A stretch of DNA of 63,059 nt, taken from assembly GCA_030668485.1 (NCBI GenBank), contig DAOUTW010000023.1, positions 1 to 63,059 of the forward strand, written 5' to 3'. Within the stretch, counting starts at the first letter, position 1. Each line of letters starts with the position of its first letter. The stretch is from Candidatus Zixiibacteriota bacterium (GTDB lineage Bacteria > Zixibacteria > MSB-5A5 > GN15 > JAAZOE01). The notes below the pieces were generated by a model that saw only the letters and a list, made by a program, of their open reading frames with translations, did no database searches and was not told the DNA's origin. Both the position numbers and the translations under genes were made by a program. Below are positions 8,611-17,593 of the stretch, in pieces.

Positions 8611-8764
8611 ACTGATTTTGAGAAACCCGACGAAGGGTTTGAAGACAGGCTTGTGAAATTAGTCACAAGGAAGACAAGAATAGGCCTTAGTACTCGATGA
8701 TAACGATGGACGACAGCTTGGGTGGGTATGGCTTGATGAAACATTCTGAAAGAGGATACTTTTT
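8611..8764 (+). promoter_or_regulatory. Structured 5' leader, candidate cis-regulatory RNA
   Basis: Between the inferred transcription start and the ATG at 8765 lie two hairpins: AAACCC/GGGTTT (8623-8640, loop GACGAA) and CTTGTGA/TCACAAG (8650-8669, loop AATTAG). They are followed by the purine-rich spacer GGAAGACAAGAATA and GGCCTT, which could pair back to AGGC upstream of the second hairpin. The ribosome-binding site (AAAGAGGA) lies near the end. I do not recognise a known riboswitch consensus. The length and order of the stems suggest regulation of translation or elongation. Confidence 0.4.
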
Positions 8765-10312
8765 ATGAGTCGATATCGCGCGCTTATGCTTACGGTAGGG
8801 TTAATTGTCATTACCGTCATGATTGCCGGGCAGCTTATGGCTGCGGAAGGTCCCAAGTGGATCGGCGCTTTTTATATTAAGGGACGAGTCGGTTTGAAAT
8901 GGCAGGCAATGGAGGGTGCTTCCGAATACACAGTTTATCGCAAAGCTGGAAGCGGTGAATTTGTGAAATATGCGACCACGGCCAAGACTCAGCACTTTGA
9001 CACTGAACTAAGCCCCGGCGAAATATACAGTTACAAGATTTCGACGGTTGGCAGCGACGGGGCCGAGTTGCTTTCTGTAGAAAAGAAAGTGACCATTCCC
9101 GGTGCTCCTGTCGGAGAATTCAATCCGCCTGAATGGTCGGGACTCCGGCTTGACCGCAATAAAGTAATGTTGCGTTGGGATCCTGTGCCGGGATCCATCG
9201 CCTATAACATATATCGATCAAACACTTCCGGCTCCGACTATGAAGTTGTCGGCAATGCCACGGCCACGCGGTATGCCGATAGCGACAACCTTGTCCGCGG
9301 TGAAACCTACTATTATGTTATTACCGGCCTCAACGAGGAGTTCGAAGAGACAGAGTACTCGAAGGAGCGCAGCTTCTTATTCGGGATCAGTGATGAGGAC
9401 TTGAAAACCCAGGAAGAAGAGAATAAGATTGTCCTCGAAGATATTTCTTTGAAATATCTGTTCGATATCACCAAAGCGGGTGGCAATCTTAATATGAACC
9501 AGCCGGCTGATGTATTTGTCAATTCCAAAGGGAATATATATATCACTGATGCCTTGAATTTCCAGGTCAACTGCTACGATGGCAGCGGCAAACACCTGTT
9601 TTCCTTCGGCGAACAGACTCCCGGAGATATGGTCGACAATCCGCCCCAGGGTACCTTTTCGTATCCCTTCACTCTTTTCATAGACAAAAGCGACAAGGTA
9701 TATGTAACCGATGTGAAGAACGGCGATATCCAGGTATTCACTGTCGACGGCAAATTTGTCCGCCGCATCACGGTTGCGGTTGAAGAAGGGATGGAGTCTT
9801 TCCGCCCCAACGGCCTGGCTGTACTGGATGACGGCCGAATGATTGTCACCGATGCCGGAAATCATCGTTACGTGATCCTTGATAAAGATGGAAAAATCCT
9901 GTCCTCCAAAGGCGAGCGGGGTTCCGATCCCGGTCAATTTGTTTTCCCGGACGAGTTGGTTGTTACCGATGACGGCACTATTTGTATTGTCGACGTTATC
10001 AACTGTCGTATCCAGGAATTCGATATGGAAGGCAATTTCATCCGGGCCTTCGGGCATGCGGGACAGACAGCCGGAACCTTCGGACGCCCCAAAGCGTTGA
10101 CGCTCGACAATACCGGCCATGTCTGGGTAAGCGATGCGATGGCCAACATAGTCCAGATTTTCACCCTGGATGGCAAAGTTAAGTCGGCGATAACTTCTTT
10201 TGAAAGCGACGATATCTTTTTGGCCACACCACGCGGCGTATTTGTCAAGGACGGCCGTTTCTATGTGGTTAACCGTTTGCCGCACAGGTTATTGGTTTTT
10301 CAGATAGGCTAA
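8765..10312 (+). CDS. Secreted two-fibronectin-III plus beta-propeller (NHL-repeat) protein
   Basis: 515 residues. Signal peptide to about residue 26 (LMLTVGLIVITVMIAG..MAAEG), then two fibronectin type III domains at ~30-110 and ~118-205 (each with LKWQAMEGASEYTVYR- or LRWDPVPGSIAYNIYR-like cores), then a six-bladed propeller at ~225-515 built of NHL-like blades (GNIYITDALNFQVNCYDGSG, DKVYVTDVKNGDIQVF, GRMIVTDAGNHRYVILD and so on). Such propellers are non-enzymatic binding platforms outside the cytoplasm. It is the first gene after the strong promoter at 8576 and is followed by a cytochrome 88 bases on, so it may scaffold the haem proteins. Partner and ligand are unknown. Confidence 0.85.
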   Translation: MSRYRALMLTVGLIVITVMIAGQLMAAEGPKWIGAFYIKGRVGLKWQAMEGASEYTVYRKAGSGEFVKYATTAKTQHFDTELSPGEIYSYKISTVGSDGAELLSVEKKVTIPGAPVGEFNPPEWSGLRLDRNKVMLRWDPVPGSIAYNIYRSNTSGSDYEVVGNATATRYADSDNLVRGETYYYVITGLNEEFEETEYSKERSFLFGISDEDLKTQEEENKIVLEDISLKYLFDITKAGGNLNMNQPADVFVNSKGNIYITDALNFQVNCYDGSGKHLFSFGEQTPGDMVDNPPQGTFSYPFTLFIDKSDKVYVTDVKNGDIQVFTVDGKFVRRITVAVEEGMESFRPNGLAVLDDGRMIVTDAGNHRYVILDKDGKILSSKGERGSDPGQFVFPDELVVTDDGTICIVDVINCRIQEFDMEGNFIRAFGHAGQTAGTFGRPKALTLDNTGHVWVSDAMANIVQIFTLDGKVKSAITSFESDDIFLATPRGVFVKDGRFYVVNRLPHRLLVFQIG

Positions 10313-10400
10313 CAGAAAAGAAGAGAACCTTAGAATAAAGAGAAACACGTTGAGTAACGTTACTAGTAACCAAACAACATTACGAGGAGCATTTGAAGTG

Positions 10401-11549
10401 ATGAAGAAACTCAGCGCAATCGCGGTAGGTTTCGCCCTTCTGACTCTGCCGATGACAGCCCTGGCTGGTGTTCAGGGATCTGATCATGATCTTACCGGTG
10501 GTGGTCAGAAGCTTTGCCAAGCCTGCCATACTCCACACAACGCCCTGGGCGACAATTTGTGGGCGTCAGCACCCAGCGGTACCTTCACCGGAGTGGCGGA
10601 TCTCTGTTATACCTGCCATGATGGTGGTGTTACCAGCGTCGGTGTAACAACTGCTTTTGATGATACCAAAGAGCAGCATGCAACAGTCGGGGCCGACTGT
10701 TCCGGTGACGGAGCATGTCATGATGTTCATAACCAGAACCCGAATTTGACCGGTCGATTCACGGTGGCCGGTGTCACCCAAACCGGTGGCAGTTATTGCG
10801 AAACTTGCCATGATGCCACTCCGTTCACCGGAGCTGAGGGTCTTGGCGATCATACCGCTGGTATTACCCACTTTACCAACGGTGGTACCTTTACCTGTAA
10901 TCAGTGCCATACTATCCACGGCGCTACGGCTCAGACTGTCAACCCGGCCGGATTGACCAATCCGATCTTGCTGTCTGAAAATGACAACGGCACCTATAAT
11001 GGTGTTTTCTGTGCCACGTGCCATGGCGGTATTGCACCCACGGAAGCGGTTCCGGGTACGGGTGGCGAGACGGTCACCGATATCTATGCCTATGCCGAGT
11101 ATACGGCTGATGGAACCGAAACCAAGCATCCGACTTCGACGGCTGCTGCGGGTGGTTGTAACCTCTGCCACGACGTTCATGACCCGGCCGGTACAGCCAC
11201 CGGTTATTTGCTGATGGCTGATAACGCTAACTCGGCCTACTGCCTTTCCTGCCATACGACTGGCGGAGCTCCGGCAGTTGGCGCCAATACCCACTATACT
11301 GGAGTGCCCTCCAATACCAGTATGAACAATGGATTGAATCCTCCGTTGCCGTGGGCGAATCAGATCGATGAAGATGCTTTGACGGCTAACGGTGCCGACT
11401 GGGCGTCAGCCACACCCAATAATATGGTTTGTGAGACCTGTCACTCGGTACACCGTAAAGGCTCCACCGGTGCAGATGCGCAGTATTTCCTGCGCGAGGA
11501 AAATGGATCAACCAACCAGTTATGTACGGCTTGTCATACGGCAAACTAG
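10401..11549 (+). CDS. Secreted multihaem cytochrome (9 CXXCH plus one CX5CH)
   Basis: 382 residues from the ATG at 10401 (GTG 10398 is the alternative; GAGGAG lies upstream). The start gives a canonical signal peptide, MKKLSAIAVGFALLTLPMTA, ending ALA-G. Nine CXXCH sites are present plus a CX5CH (CSGDGACH). The first site has the context CQACHTPHNALGDNLW, typical of extracellular multihaem proteins that begin CxxCHTPHN. The chain is rich in Gly, Thr and Ala, unlike the acidic 7044 protein, as expected of a surface or polymer-forming cytochrome. The protein at 20867-21574 shares the opening pattern. A strong hairpin follows the gene and may make it the most abundant product of the operon. Confidence 0.9.
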   Translation: MKKLSAIAVGFALLTLPMTALAGVQGSDHDLTGGGQKLCQACHTPHNALGDNLWASAPSGTFTGVADLCYTCHDGGVTSVGVTTAFDDTKEQHATVGADCSGDGACHDVHNQNPNLTGRFTVAGVTQTGGSYCETCHDATPFTGAEGLGDHTAGITHFTNGGTFTCNQCHTIHGATAQTVNPAGLTNPILLSENDNGTYNGVFCATCHGGIAPTEAVPGTGGETVTDIYAYAEYTADGTETKHPTSTAAAGGCNLCHDVHDPAGTATGYLLMADNANSAYCLSCHTTGGAPAVGANTHYTGVPSNTSMNNGLNPPLPWANQIDEDALTANGADWASATPNNMVCETCHSVHRKGSTGADAQYFLREENGSTNQLCTACHTAN

Positions 11550-11590
11550 TAACCGGCTGATTGGATTAAAAAGAGCTATTGCTTTTGCAG

Positions 11591-11621
11591 GGCAGGATCC
11601 GGCCGCCGGCTGGATCCTGCC
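11591..11621 (+). terminator. Strong GC-rich hairpin between two cytochrome genes
   Basis: GGCAGGATCC (11591-11600) pairs with GGATCCTGCC (11612-11621), and the stem can continue through a G-T wobble and GCC/GGC to a three-base loop, giving about 13 bp. The downstream run is only CTCTTGTATAAAT, so it is either a weak terminator or an mRNA-stabilising/attenuating hairpin between the 10401 and 11634 genes. Confidence 0.55.
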
Positions 11622-11633
11622 TCTTGTATAAAT

Positions 11634-12728
11634 ATGAAGTACATACTGTTGACAACTATCATTATTTTTGTTGCAATGAACACCGGCTGGTGTGCATCAA
11701 TCACAATGCTGATTCCCTCTGAATATCTGAGTACAAGCAATGATCATCTCTATCTGGTCGGCAAAACTGATGCCGCTCGGGTTCAGGTAACGGTCAACAC
11801 CATACGGCGGTATGAAGTCGCTGTCGTTGATTCCGTATTCCATCTGTTAATCAATTTTGGATACGGAGTCAATGAAATAGTGGTCAGTCCCCTGAGCGAT
11901 GATTCGATGACGACCGGAGAGGTGGCGCGGGTAGAGATATTATCAAGTCCGCATTCCACAGGTCGGCTGAAAAAATTATATCCGCCCTATCAATTTCATG
12001 CCTCAGCGGAGGAAGGCGGCTGCCTTGATTGTCATCCCAGAGAGAAACACTCTCGGCCGGGGGCACCTCTTTCTGATGCCGAGGGGTGTACCGAATGCCA
12101 TACCGATTTCGCGGATCGGACTCTTTTACATACCAGTCTTAAAACCGAAGACTGCGCTACCTGCCATAATCAGCAAACCAATCAAGTACGTAAGACGGGC
12201 GCTTTCGATTCTCGAAATCCCTGCTATAACTGTCACTCCGACAAAATCGAAAAATTTGACCGGGAATTTATCCATGGCCCGGTAGCGGGAGGCAGTTGTA
12301 CCGTTTGCCATGATCCTCACGGCTCCCCATTTCAAAACAGCCTTGTCAATGTTGAAGAGGTGCTCTGTTTTTCCTGCCATGAGTTCAATCGGGAGTTCAA
12401 GGAAATGAGCCACCAGCATAAGCCGTTCCGGGACGGCCATTGTGGTGCTTGTCATGATCCGCACGCGACCAGCAATCGATGGGTCCTGTCAAAATCTTCG
12501 GAGGATCTTTGTTTCGAATGTCATTCCTCAGAAGAAGGGCTATTCAAAAATCACACCCATCCGTATAATGTACGACCGAAGAAACGGTATATGGGATCGA
12601 TACAATTATCGAAATCGGGGAAACTTGAGTGTATCTCGTGTCACGATCCCCATGCCAGCAGTTCCGAACACTTGCTGCGTTGCGATCAGGAAAATACCTG
12701 TCTGGGGTGTCACACGGAGAAGTTATGA
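11634..12728 (+). CDS. Secreted decahaem cytochrome with N-terminal beta-sandwich domain
   Basis: 364 residues. Signal peptide (TTIIIFVAMNTGWCA), then an Ig-like beta domain of about 100 residues without cysteines (SITMLIPSEYLSTSNDHLYL ... VEIL), then ten CXXCH sites between residues ~125 and 360. Haem pairs are separated by HGPV and followed by DPHGS or DPHAS, the doubled-CXXCH layout also used by the 3193 protein. An internal stretch HGPVAGGSCTVCHDPHGS closely resembles segments of the 3193 and 7044 proteins, so these are paralogues. The N-terminal domain may dock it to a partner. The gene overlaps the next by ATGA. Confidence 0.9.
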   Translation: MKYILLTTIIIFVAMNTGWCASITMLIPSEYLSTSNDHLYLVGKTDAARVQVTVNTIRRYEVAVVDSVFHLLINFGYGVNEIVVSPLSDDSMTTGEVARVEILSSPHSTGRLKKLYPPYQFHASAEEGGCLDCHPREKHSRPGAPLSDAEGCTECHTDFADRTLLHTSLKTEDCATCHNQQTNQVRKTGAFDSRNPCYNCHSDKIEKFDREFIHGPVAGGSCTVCHDPHGSPFQNSLVNVEEVLCFSCHEFNREFKEMSHQHKPFRDGHCGACHDPHATSNRWVLSKSSEDLCFECHSSEEGLFKNHTHPYNVRPKKRYMGSIQLSKSGKLECISCHDPHASSSEHLLRCDQENTCLGCHTEKL

Positions 12729-13753
12729 CCGGTCGATATACGAAATTTGTGGTTATCATCGGGCTGGCGTTGATATCGCTGACGATATTACCCGGCTGTG
12801 CCGGTACTCGTCCGCAGAATATTGACATTACCTGGCCGCCTCCTCCGGAAGAGCCTAAAATAGTATATGTGGATATGATTTATGGAAGCGCCAGCCTTTC
12901 CCGCGGCCTGTTGACGAGTATCAAAGATTTCTTTTTCGGCAAACCTGACGAAACTCGTATCGGGAAACCTTACGGCGTGATGCAGGGTCGTGGGAAAAGG
13001 TTATATATAGCCGATACCGCTCGAAAGGGCATTCTGGTAATAGACCGGGGCTCAGGGCGAACGTCGTTTTTCAATTCCCTCGGCCCTTACGGTTCTTTAA
13101 GCGAACCGGTTTATGTCATCACCGATTCTGCAGAAAATATATATGTGGCCGACACCAAACTGGGCAAGGTTGTTGTTTTCGACAAGGATTACCGATTCGT
13201 ACGTTTCATCGGTGAAGGACAACTGAGAGGACCAGTCGGTCTCACTTTTGACCGGCAGGAAAACAGACTTTATGTCGTCGACGCGCAGTTACACCAGGTG
13301 ATGGTTTTTGACCGTGAGGGACAACTGATGACAACTATCGGCCGGCGCGGTGATGAAAAAGGCGAGTTTCATTTCCCTCTAACGGTCGCCCTGAGCCGCT
13401 CGGGCGATACCCTGTATATTGTCGATTCATTCCATTTTGCGGTTCAGGCTTTCGACCTTGACGGCAATTATCTGTTCAGTTTTGGGCCGACCAAAGTCGG
13501 AATCGGTACTATGGCCCGCCCACGGGATATCGCCGTTGATTCGGATGGGCATGTTTATGTAACCGATGCCGTTCGGAACAATGTCCAGATTTACGACTCG
13601 CTTGGTAACCTGCTCTTGCGCTTCGGAACGGCAGGAACCGGGGCGGGACAGTTCCGCCTCCCGGCCGGAATCTGCATAGATAGCGAGGATACCATCTACA
13701 TCTCAGACTCTGTCAACGGCAGAATTCAGGTGTTTAAGTATGTTGGCACTTAA
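12725..13753 (+). CDS. NHL-repeat beta-propeller lipoprotein
   Basis: 342 residues from the ATG at 12725, which overlaps the previous stop (ATGA). The N-terminus ends in a lipobox (LTILPGC) followed by AGTRP, so the mature protein is lipid-anchored. After the signature ITWPPPPEEPKIVYV come six NHL-like blades (for example GKRLYIADTARKGILVID, NIYVADTKLGKVVVFD, GHVYVTDAVRNNVQIYD). It is a clear paralogue of the 16613 protein, which opens with LVWPPSPDTARIAFL. Each is followed at once by a tetrahaem cytochrome, so the pair behaves as a module. It probably acts as a periplasm-facing docking platform, with no enzymatic role implied. Confidence 0.85.
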   Translation: MTGRYTKFVVIIGLALISLTILPGCAGTRPQNIDITWPPPPEEPKIVYVDMIYGSASLSRGLLTSIKDFFFGKPDETRIGKPYGVMQGRGKRLYIADTARKGILVIDRGSGRTSFFNSLGPYGSLSEPVYVITDSAENIYVADTKLGKVVVFDKDYRFVRFIGEGQLRGPVGLTFDRQENRLYVVDAQLHQVMVFDREGQLMTTIGRRGDEKGEFHFPLTVALSRSGDTLYIVDSFHFAVQAFDLDGNYLFSFGPTKVGIGTMARPRDIAVDSDGHVYVTDAVRNNVQIYDSLGNLLLRFGTAGTGAGQFRLPAGICIDSEDTIYISDSVNGRIQVFKYVGT

Positions 13754-13764
13754 TTGAGGTAAAT

Positions 13765-14430
13765 ATGAAAAGGGTACTATTTGCAACTTTGGCGATCTTG
13801 ATTATCATGGCCGCAGCCGTCTCTCTGGCCGGAGTCATCGAGACCAAGCACAATTTTACTTCAGTGACATACAGCCCCAATGCATTCTTTTACGGCACCC
13901 GCCAGGTATGTGTTTTTTGCCATACCACTCACAACGGCGACCAGTCCATAGGAGCGCTCTGGAATCACGAGAACAATCCCCCGCTTTATCAAACATACAA
14001 TTCGTCGACAATCGATATGACCATTTCTCAACCTCATGATGGTTCGCTGGTCTGTCTGACCTGTCATGACGGCACGATCGCAGTCAATTCCCTCAATAAT
14101 CTACCCGGTCCTGAAGGTGCAGGAAATTATGGGACACCCGGCGGATCGGGGCTGGATGCCGGTGGCAAACTGACAAGCAGCTCTCATGCCTATGTTGGCA
14201 CCGACCTTACTGACGATCACCCGGTCGGCGTGACATATGACGCTTCTAAAGATCCCACTGGGTTCGTCTCCAAAACAGGCAATGGTCAGTTGTATCCGGA
14301 CAAACTGCTGGATGACGGACTATACGTTGAGTGCTCTTCATGCCATAATCCGCATGACGACACCTATACGAATTTTCTGATCGAATCGAATGAAAACTCC
14401 AATCTTTGCACGAGATGCCATACCAAGTAG
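13765..14430 (+). CDS. Secreted tetrahaem c-type cytochrome
   Basis: 221 residues with a signal peptide (ATLAILIIMAAAVSLAG). Four CXXCH sites (CVFCH, CLTCH, CSSCH, CTRCH) sit in a conserved frame: VCVFCHTTHN..LWNH at the start, LVCLTCHDGTIAVN, a DHPVGV segment, ECSSCHNPHD and a final LCTRCHTK. This frame is found in secreted tetrahaem cytochromes; filament-forming OmcE-like proteins have the same haem number, but I cannot establish homology by eye. The DHPV and CHxxH histidines are candidate distal ligands. It sits directly before the predicted outer-membrane barrel and has a paralogue right after the barrel (17590). Confidence 0.88.
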   Translation: MKRVLFATLAILIIMAAAVSLAGVIETKHNFTSVTYSPNAFFYGTRQVCVFCHTTHNGDQSIGALWNHENNPPLYQTYNSSTIDMTISQPHDGSLVCLTCHDGTIAVNSLNNLPGPEGAGNYGTPGGSGLDAGGKLTSSSHAYVGTDLTDDHPVGVTYDASKDPTGFVSKTGNGQLYPDKLLDDGLYVECSSCHNPHDDTYTNFLIESNENSNLCTRCHTK

Positions 14431-14444
14431 GGCGGCGAAATGTA

Positions 14445-16607
14445 ATGCGAAAGGTACTGGGACATATAGGCTTGCTGCTACTGACGGTTATCCTGGCGGC
14501 GGCCGCCACGGCTGAAACCGATCTGACCGGAGAAATCGGAGTTGATCTGCAAACCTTGTCTTATAAGACCGATTTGAACGATACGTCATTGAGCTATTCG
14601 GCCAACCGCACCGGGTCGCGCCATTTTCTCAACCTGAACCTGATGGGACCGCTGGTTAACAGCCATTTCGCCAATTATGCCACAAATCTGAGGCTATACG
14701 GGACCTATATCCGCTCCACGAATGATTTTGAATCGACAACCGACTATGTTTCACCGGGGGTTAGAGGATTTTACGGTCAGGCGACATTCCTGCCGGAAAA
14801 GCGTTTCCCGCTACGTATTTACCGCTCTGATGCCATTGAGTATCCCCTGCAATATGAACCAAACAACCGATCGGATCGTGAACGCTTAAAGCCGGCTCTG
14901 TCGATTGTCCGCCGCTACCGGCAAGATCGCGATGCAACCGGCGCCGAATGGCAATTCACGCCTTCGGACAATGTCCGATTCATGGCCGAGTATAAACAGG
15001 AGAATTATGAGGCACGGCGCATATATGATTTTGGCGAGGACGATGATATCTGGGTCTCTTTTTTAACTTCGGGGCCACGTCCCGGTGATACGATGTTCAC
15101 GGTCCTGGTAAAAAACGGTCTTCCTGACACCGCCGATATCGAAATCATCAACCTCGACTCCCTCGATGCCAATCCCAGCTTTCCGCCCGTGAATATCGAA
15201 GATCTTCCTCCCGATTTCACTCGCACAATATATCTATTTCCCGGTCGGACCGAGATACAAATAGCATCTCCGGGAACCAATCCTTATTTTAATATCATCA
15301 ATGTTGATTCTAACTTAATCATTGTGATAAATTATGATGATCCGTCCTCACCCAACGATCTGGACCAGAGGCAAAAATCGATCACCAATATACTGAGACT
15401 CGGTAATGAAAAGAGCCGGGCAAAGAATGAAACTTTATACGAATATTCCGACCAGCGTGAAATGTTCAAGAAACAACTATCGTACCGGCACAATCTGTCA
15501 AATACGGCTAATTACAAGGTGTCCGACAAAATCAATGCTGACATGTTGTCCAATCTTCAGGAAACTCGGACCCGGATTGATACCGTATCGATTCAATGGA
15601 CCAAAGTGTTGATGAACCAGACCACGATGAGTTATTTCAAGCGCCGGGGTTTGTCCGGTTCTCTGTCGCATATCTTTTCGCGCAACGATTCCCATATCGG
15701 AAATCCTCAATCCCCCGATACGACCGTAGTAGCGACCAATGACACCCTGCGAAGCACGATGAACAATTTCGTCGGTCGCCTGACCTATCCGAGCAGGAGA
15801 TTGAATCACCGCTTTGACCTGCGGACCAATGTTTCCCTGCTATCGGATAATACCGATTATATCAACAATCAATACACCGGCGAAGTAATCAACACCATGG
15901 AACTCTTTGCTATTGGCGTTAAATGGCAGCCGCAGCATTCTTTCAAGTATGCGAGAAATGTGCAGAAAAATCCTAGTAAAGACGCCCAGGAAATTGAAAC
16001 CAAATTTATCTTTGTCGGCAGCAGATCGACCTCACTTCTGGGAGACATGAGGTGGCGCAGCGAGCTTTCCTATCGCAATCGTTGGGACGCTATTGGAAGC
16101 GATATCCAAAAAAGGTACCTGGTCGATTTTTCCATAATTCGTAAATTCGGAGACGACCTGCGGGTAAGTTTCCTGGGAAATCAGACATGGGAGATCACCG
16201 GTGGGTCGGCGCCGTCGTCGGGCAGTTCATCATCGGGCAGCGATACGAGATACAAATCATCGTACAAAGTCGATATCAGCGCCGTACCGTGGGAGGATTT
16301 AAACTTGACCGGGAGCATGATGATTATATCTCAAGGGGACAATTCTCTCAGCAAATACGGTTTTTCAGTAAATACCGTTATCCCCTGGATAAAAATGCCA
16401 TTGAAGTCGCTGATACTGGCAGATTCCAGGGAACTGAAAGGGCAGGATCCTCAGAGCCAGTTCAGAATAGAAACCAGCGTCAGTCACCGGATCCGCAAAA
16501 TCACTATTACCCTGAAGCACATTTATTTGAAGGAAAATCTCAGTTTCGAATCTTACTCGCTGAATGAAATTCGAGGCAAGATATCGCGGCAGTTTGGAGT
16601 GCTTTAG
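14445..16607 (+). CDS. Predicted outer-membrane beta-barrel (porin-like) of the cytochrome island
   Basis: 720 residues from the ATG at 14445; longer in-frame starts would overlap the upstream gene. A signal peptide ends near ATAET. The rest is a long series of amphipathic strands of 9-12 residues with alternating hydrophobic and polar positions, Tyr/Arg-rich turns and no cysteine motifs, closing with ISRQFGVL, the aromatic/hydrophobic C-terminus used by the barrel-assembly machinery. A periplasmic-type insert of ~130 residues (about 200-340) and a low-complexity Ser/Gly loop near residues 585-605 interrupt the barrel. Its place between two tetrahaem cytochromes suggests the barrel of a porin-cytochrome conduit. 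No similarity to MtrB/PioB can be shown by eye. Confidence 0.7.
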   Translation: MRKVLGHIGLLLLTVILAAAATAETDLTGEIGVDLQTLSYKTDLNDTSLSYSANRTGSRHFLNLNLMGPLVNSHFANYATNLRLYGTYIRSTNDFESTTDYVSPGVRGFYGQATFLPEKRFPLRIYRSDAIEYPLQYEPNNRSDRERLKPALSIVRRYRQDRDATGAEWQFTPSDNVRFMAEYKQENYEARRIYDFGEDDDIWVSFLTSGPRPGDTMFTVLVKNGLPDTADIEIINLDSLDANPSFPPVNIEDLPPDFTRTIYLFPGRTEIQIASPGTNPYFNIINVDSNLIIVINYDDPSSPNDLDQRQKSITNILRLGNEKSRAKNETLYEYSDQREMFKKQLSYRHNLSNTANYKVSDKINADMLSNLQETRTRIDTVSIQWTKVLMNQTTMSYFKRRGLSGSLSHIFSRNDSHIGNPQSPDTTVVATNDTLRSTMNNFVGRLTYPSRRLNHRFDLRTNVSLLSDNTDYINNQYTGEVINTMELFAIGVKWQPQHSFKYARNVQKNPSKDAQEIETKFIFVGSRSTSLLGDMRWRSELSYRNRWDAIGSDIQKRYLVDFSIIRKFGDDLRVSFLGNQTWEITGGSAPSSGSSSSGSDTRYKSSYKVDISAVPWEDLNLTGSMMIISQGDNSLSKYGFSVNTVIPWIKMPLKSLILADSRELKGQDPQSQFRIETSVSHRIRKITITLKHIYLKENLSFESYSLNEIRGKISRQFGVL

Positions 16608-16612
16608 AAAAC

Positions 16613-17593
16613 ATGAAGACGACCATTTTCATATTTATTTTCCTGTTGGTTTCGGCTGCTACCGCCGCCGATAAACCGACCGAACTCGTCTGGCCTCCCT
16701 CGCCCGATACCGCCCGGATTGCTTTCCTCGGTGAAATCAGGTGTGACCGACTCAACCCCAAAACCGGTTTTCTGGGTAAATTGACACGACTGATCGGCGG
16801 AAAAAGCGATGATGAACAATTGTCGTATCCCTTCGATATCGCCGCCGGCGAAAAGTCACTGTTTATTATTTGCCAGAATATACCGGCGCTGGTGGAAATC
16901 GATCGGGACGATATGACCTTTAAGCTCCATCGCTGCAAAGACGCCCCCTTTGTTTACCCGGTTTCCCTGTGTCGTAGCGGCAGCGATATCTTCATCACCG
17001 ACCCCGAGGCCCAAGCGGTATATCGGTTCTCGGACGGGAAGGTTTCGCAGTTTATCAATCATGGATTGATTCGGCCCACCGGGATCGCGGCCCTGCCTTC
17101 GGAGAAAAGGTTATATGTTATCGATACCGGCGACCATACACTCAAAGTTTTCGATTTCGACGGTCAATTGATAAGGACGTCGCCCGATGATAAGGATTCG
17201 ACGTTCTCGCTGCATTATCCCACTTTTGCGGCGTCTGCCGACCATCAGATACTGGTCAATGACGGGCTCAACTATCGCATTCGGCGATTTGACTCCGATG
17301 GCAGACAGGTTCTGGCATTTGGAAAAGAAGGAGATGGCCCGGGTCATCTGGCCCGTCCCAAAGGACTGGCGGTCGATTCTGACGGGCATGTCTACGTGGT
17401 CGACAATATTTTCGACAATGTCCAGATTTTCGACGCCGAGGGACGACTGCTGCTGGTGATCGGAACGACCGGACATGAATACGGGCAGTTCTGGTCCCCG
17501 GCCGGGATCGATATTGTCAACGATACCATTTACATTGCGGACATGTTCAATAACCGGATTCAGATTATGCATTATTTGGGAGATGGCAGATGA
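16613..17593 (+). CDS. Secreted NHL-repeat beta-propeller protein
   Basis: 326 residues, five bases after the barrel gene. A signal peptide (TTIFIFIFLLVSAATA) without a lipobox Cys is followed by LVWPPSPDTARIAFLGEI, the opening shared with the 12725 lipoprotein, and then six blades such as KRLYVIDTGDHTLKVFD, GHVYVVDNIFDNVQIFD and DTIYIADMFNNRIQIM. Unlike 12725 it appears soluble or loosely bound. Its stop overlaps the next start by ATGA, so it is translationally coupled to the tetrahaem cytochrome at 17590. It is inferred to be a binding platform in the conduit. Confidence 0.83.
   Translation: MKTTIFIFIFLLVSAATAADKPTELVWPPSPDTARIAFLGEIRCDRLNPKTGFLGKLTRLIGGKSDDEQLSYPFDIAAGEKSLFIICQNIPALVEIDRDDMTFKLHRCKDAPFVYPVSLCRSGSDIFITDPEAQAVYRFSDGKVSQFINHGLIRPTGIAALPSEKRLYVIDTGDHTLKVFDFDGQLIRTSPDDKDSTFSLHYPTFAASADHQILVNDGLNYRIRRFDSDGRQVLAFGKEGDGPGHLARPKGLAVDSDGHVYVVDNIFDNVQIFDAEGRLLLVIGTTGHEYGQFWSPAGIDIVNDTIYIADMFNNRIQIMHYLGDGR

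Larger units (their letters stand above)
8358..8764. other. Intergenic region with promoter and structured leader
   Basis: This is the longest gap inside the cytochrome island. The first ~200 bases are AT-rich without features I recognise. The rest holds a near-consensus promoter (8576-8604) and a roughly 155-base leader with two perfect hairpins upstream of the fibronectin/propeller gene. Confidence 0.6.

Noticed and set aside
8611-8764. Cyclic-di-GMP (GEMM) riboswitch in the leader of the 8765 gene
   Set aside because: The conserved GEMM core with its GCAAAGCC-type element is absent. Kept only as an unassigned structured leader.
9377-10285. 302-codon minus-strand open frame inside the fibronectin/propeller gene
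   Set aside because: Antisense shadow of a well-supported domain protein; no ribosome-binding site and no recognisable protein pattern.
10566-11294. 242-codon minus-strand open frame inside the 10401 cytochrome gene
   Set aside because: Its His/Cys/Gly codons are the complement of the haem motifs; no independent coding evidence.
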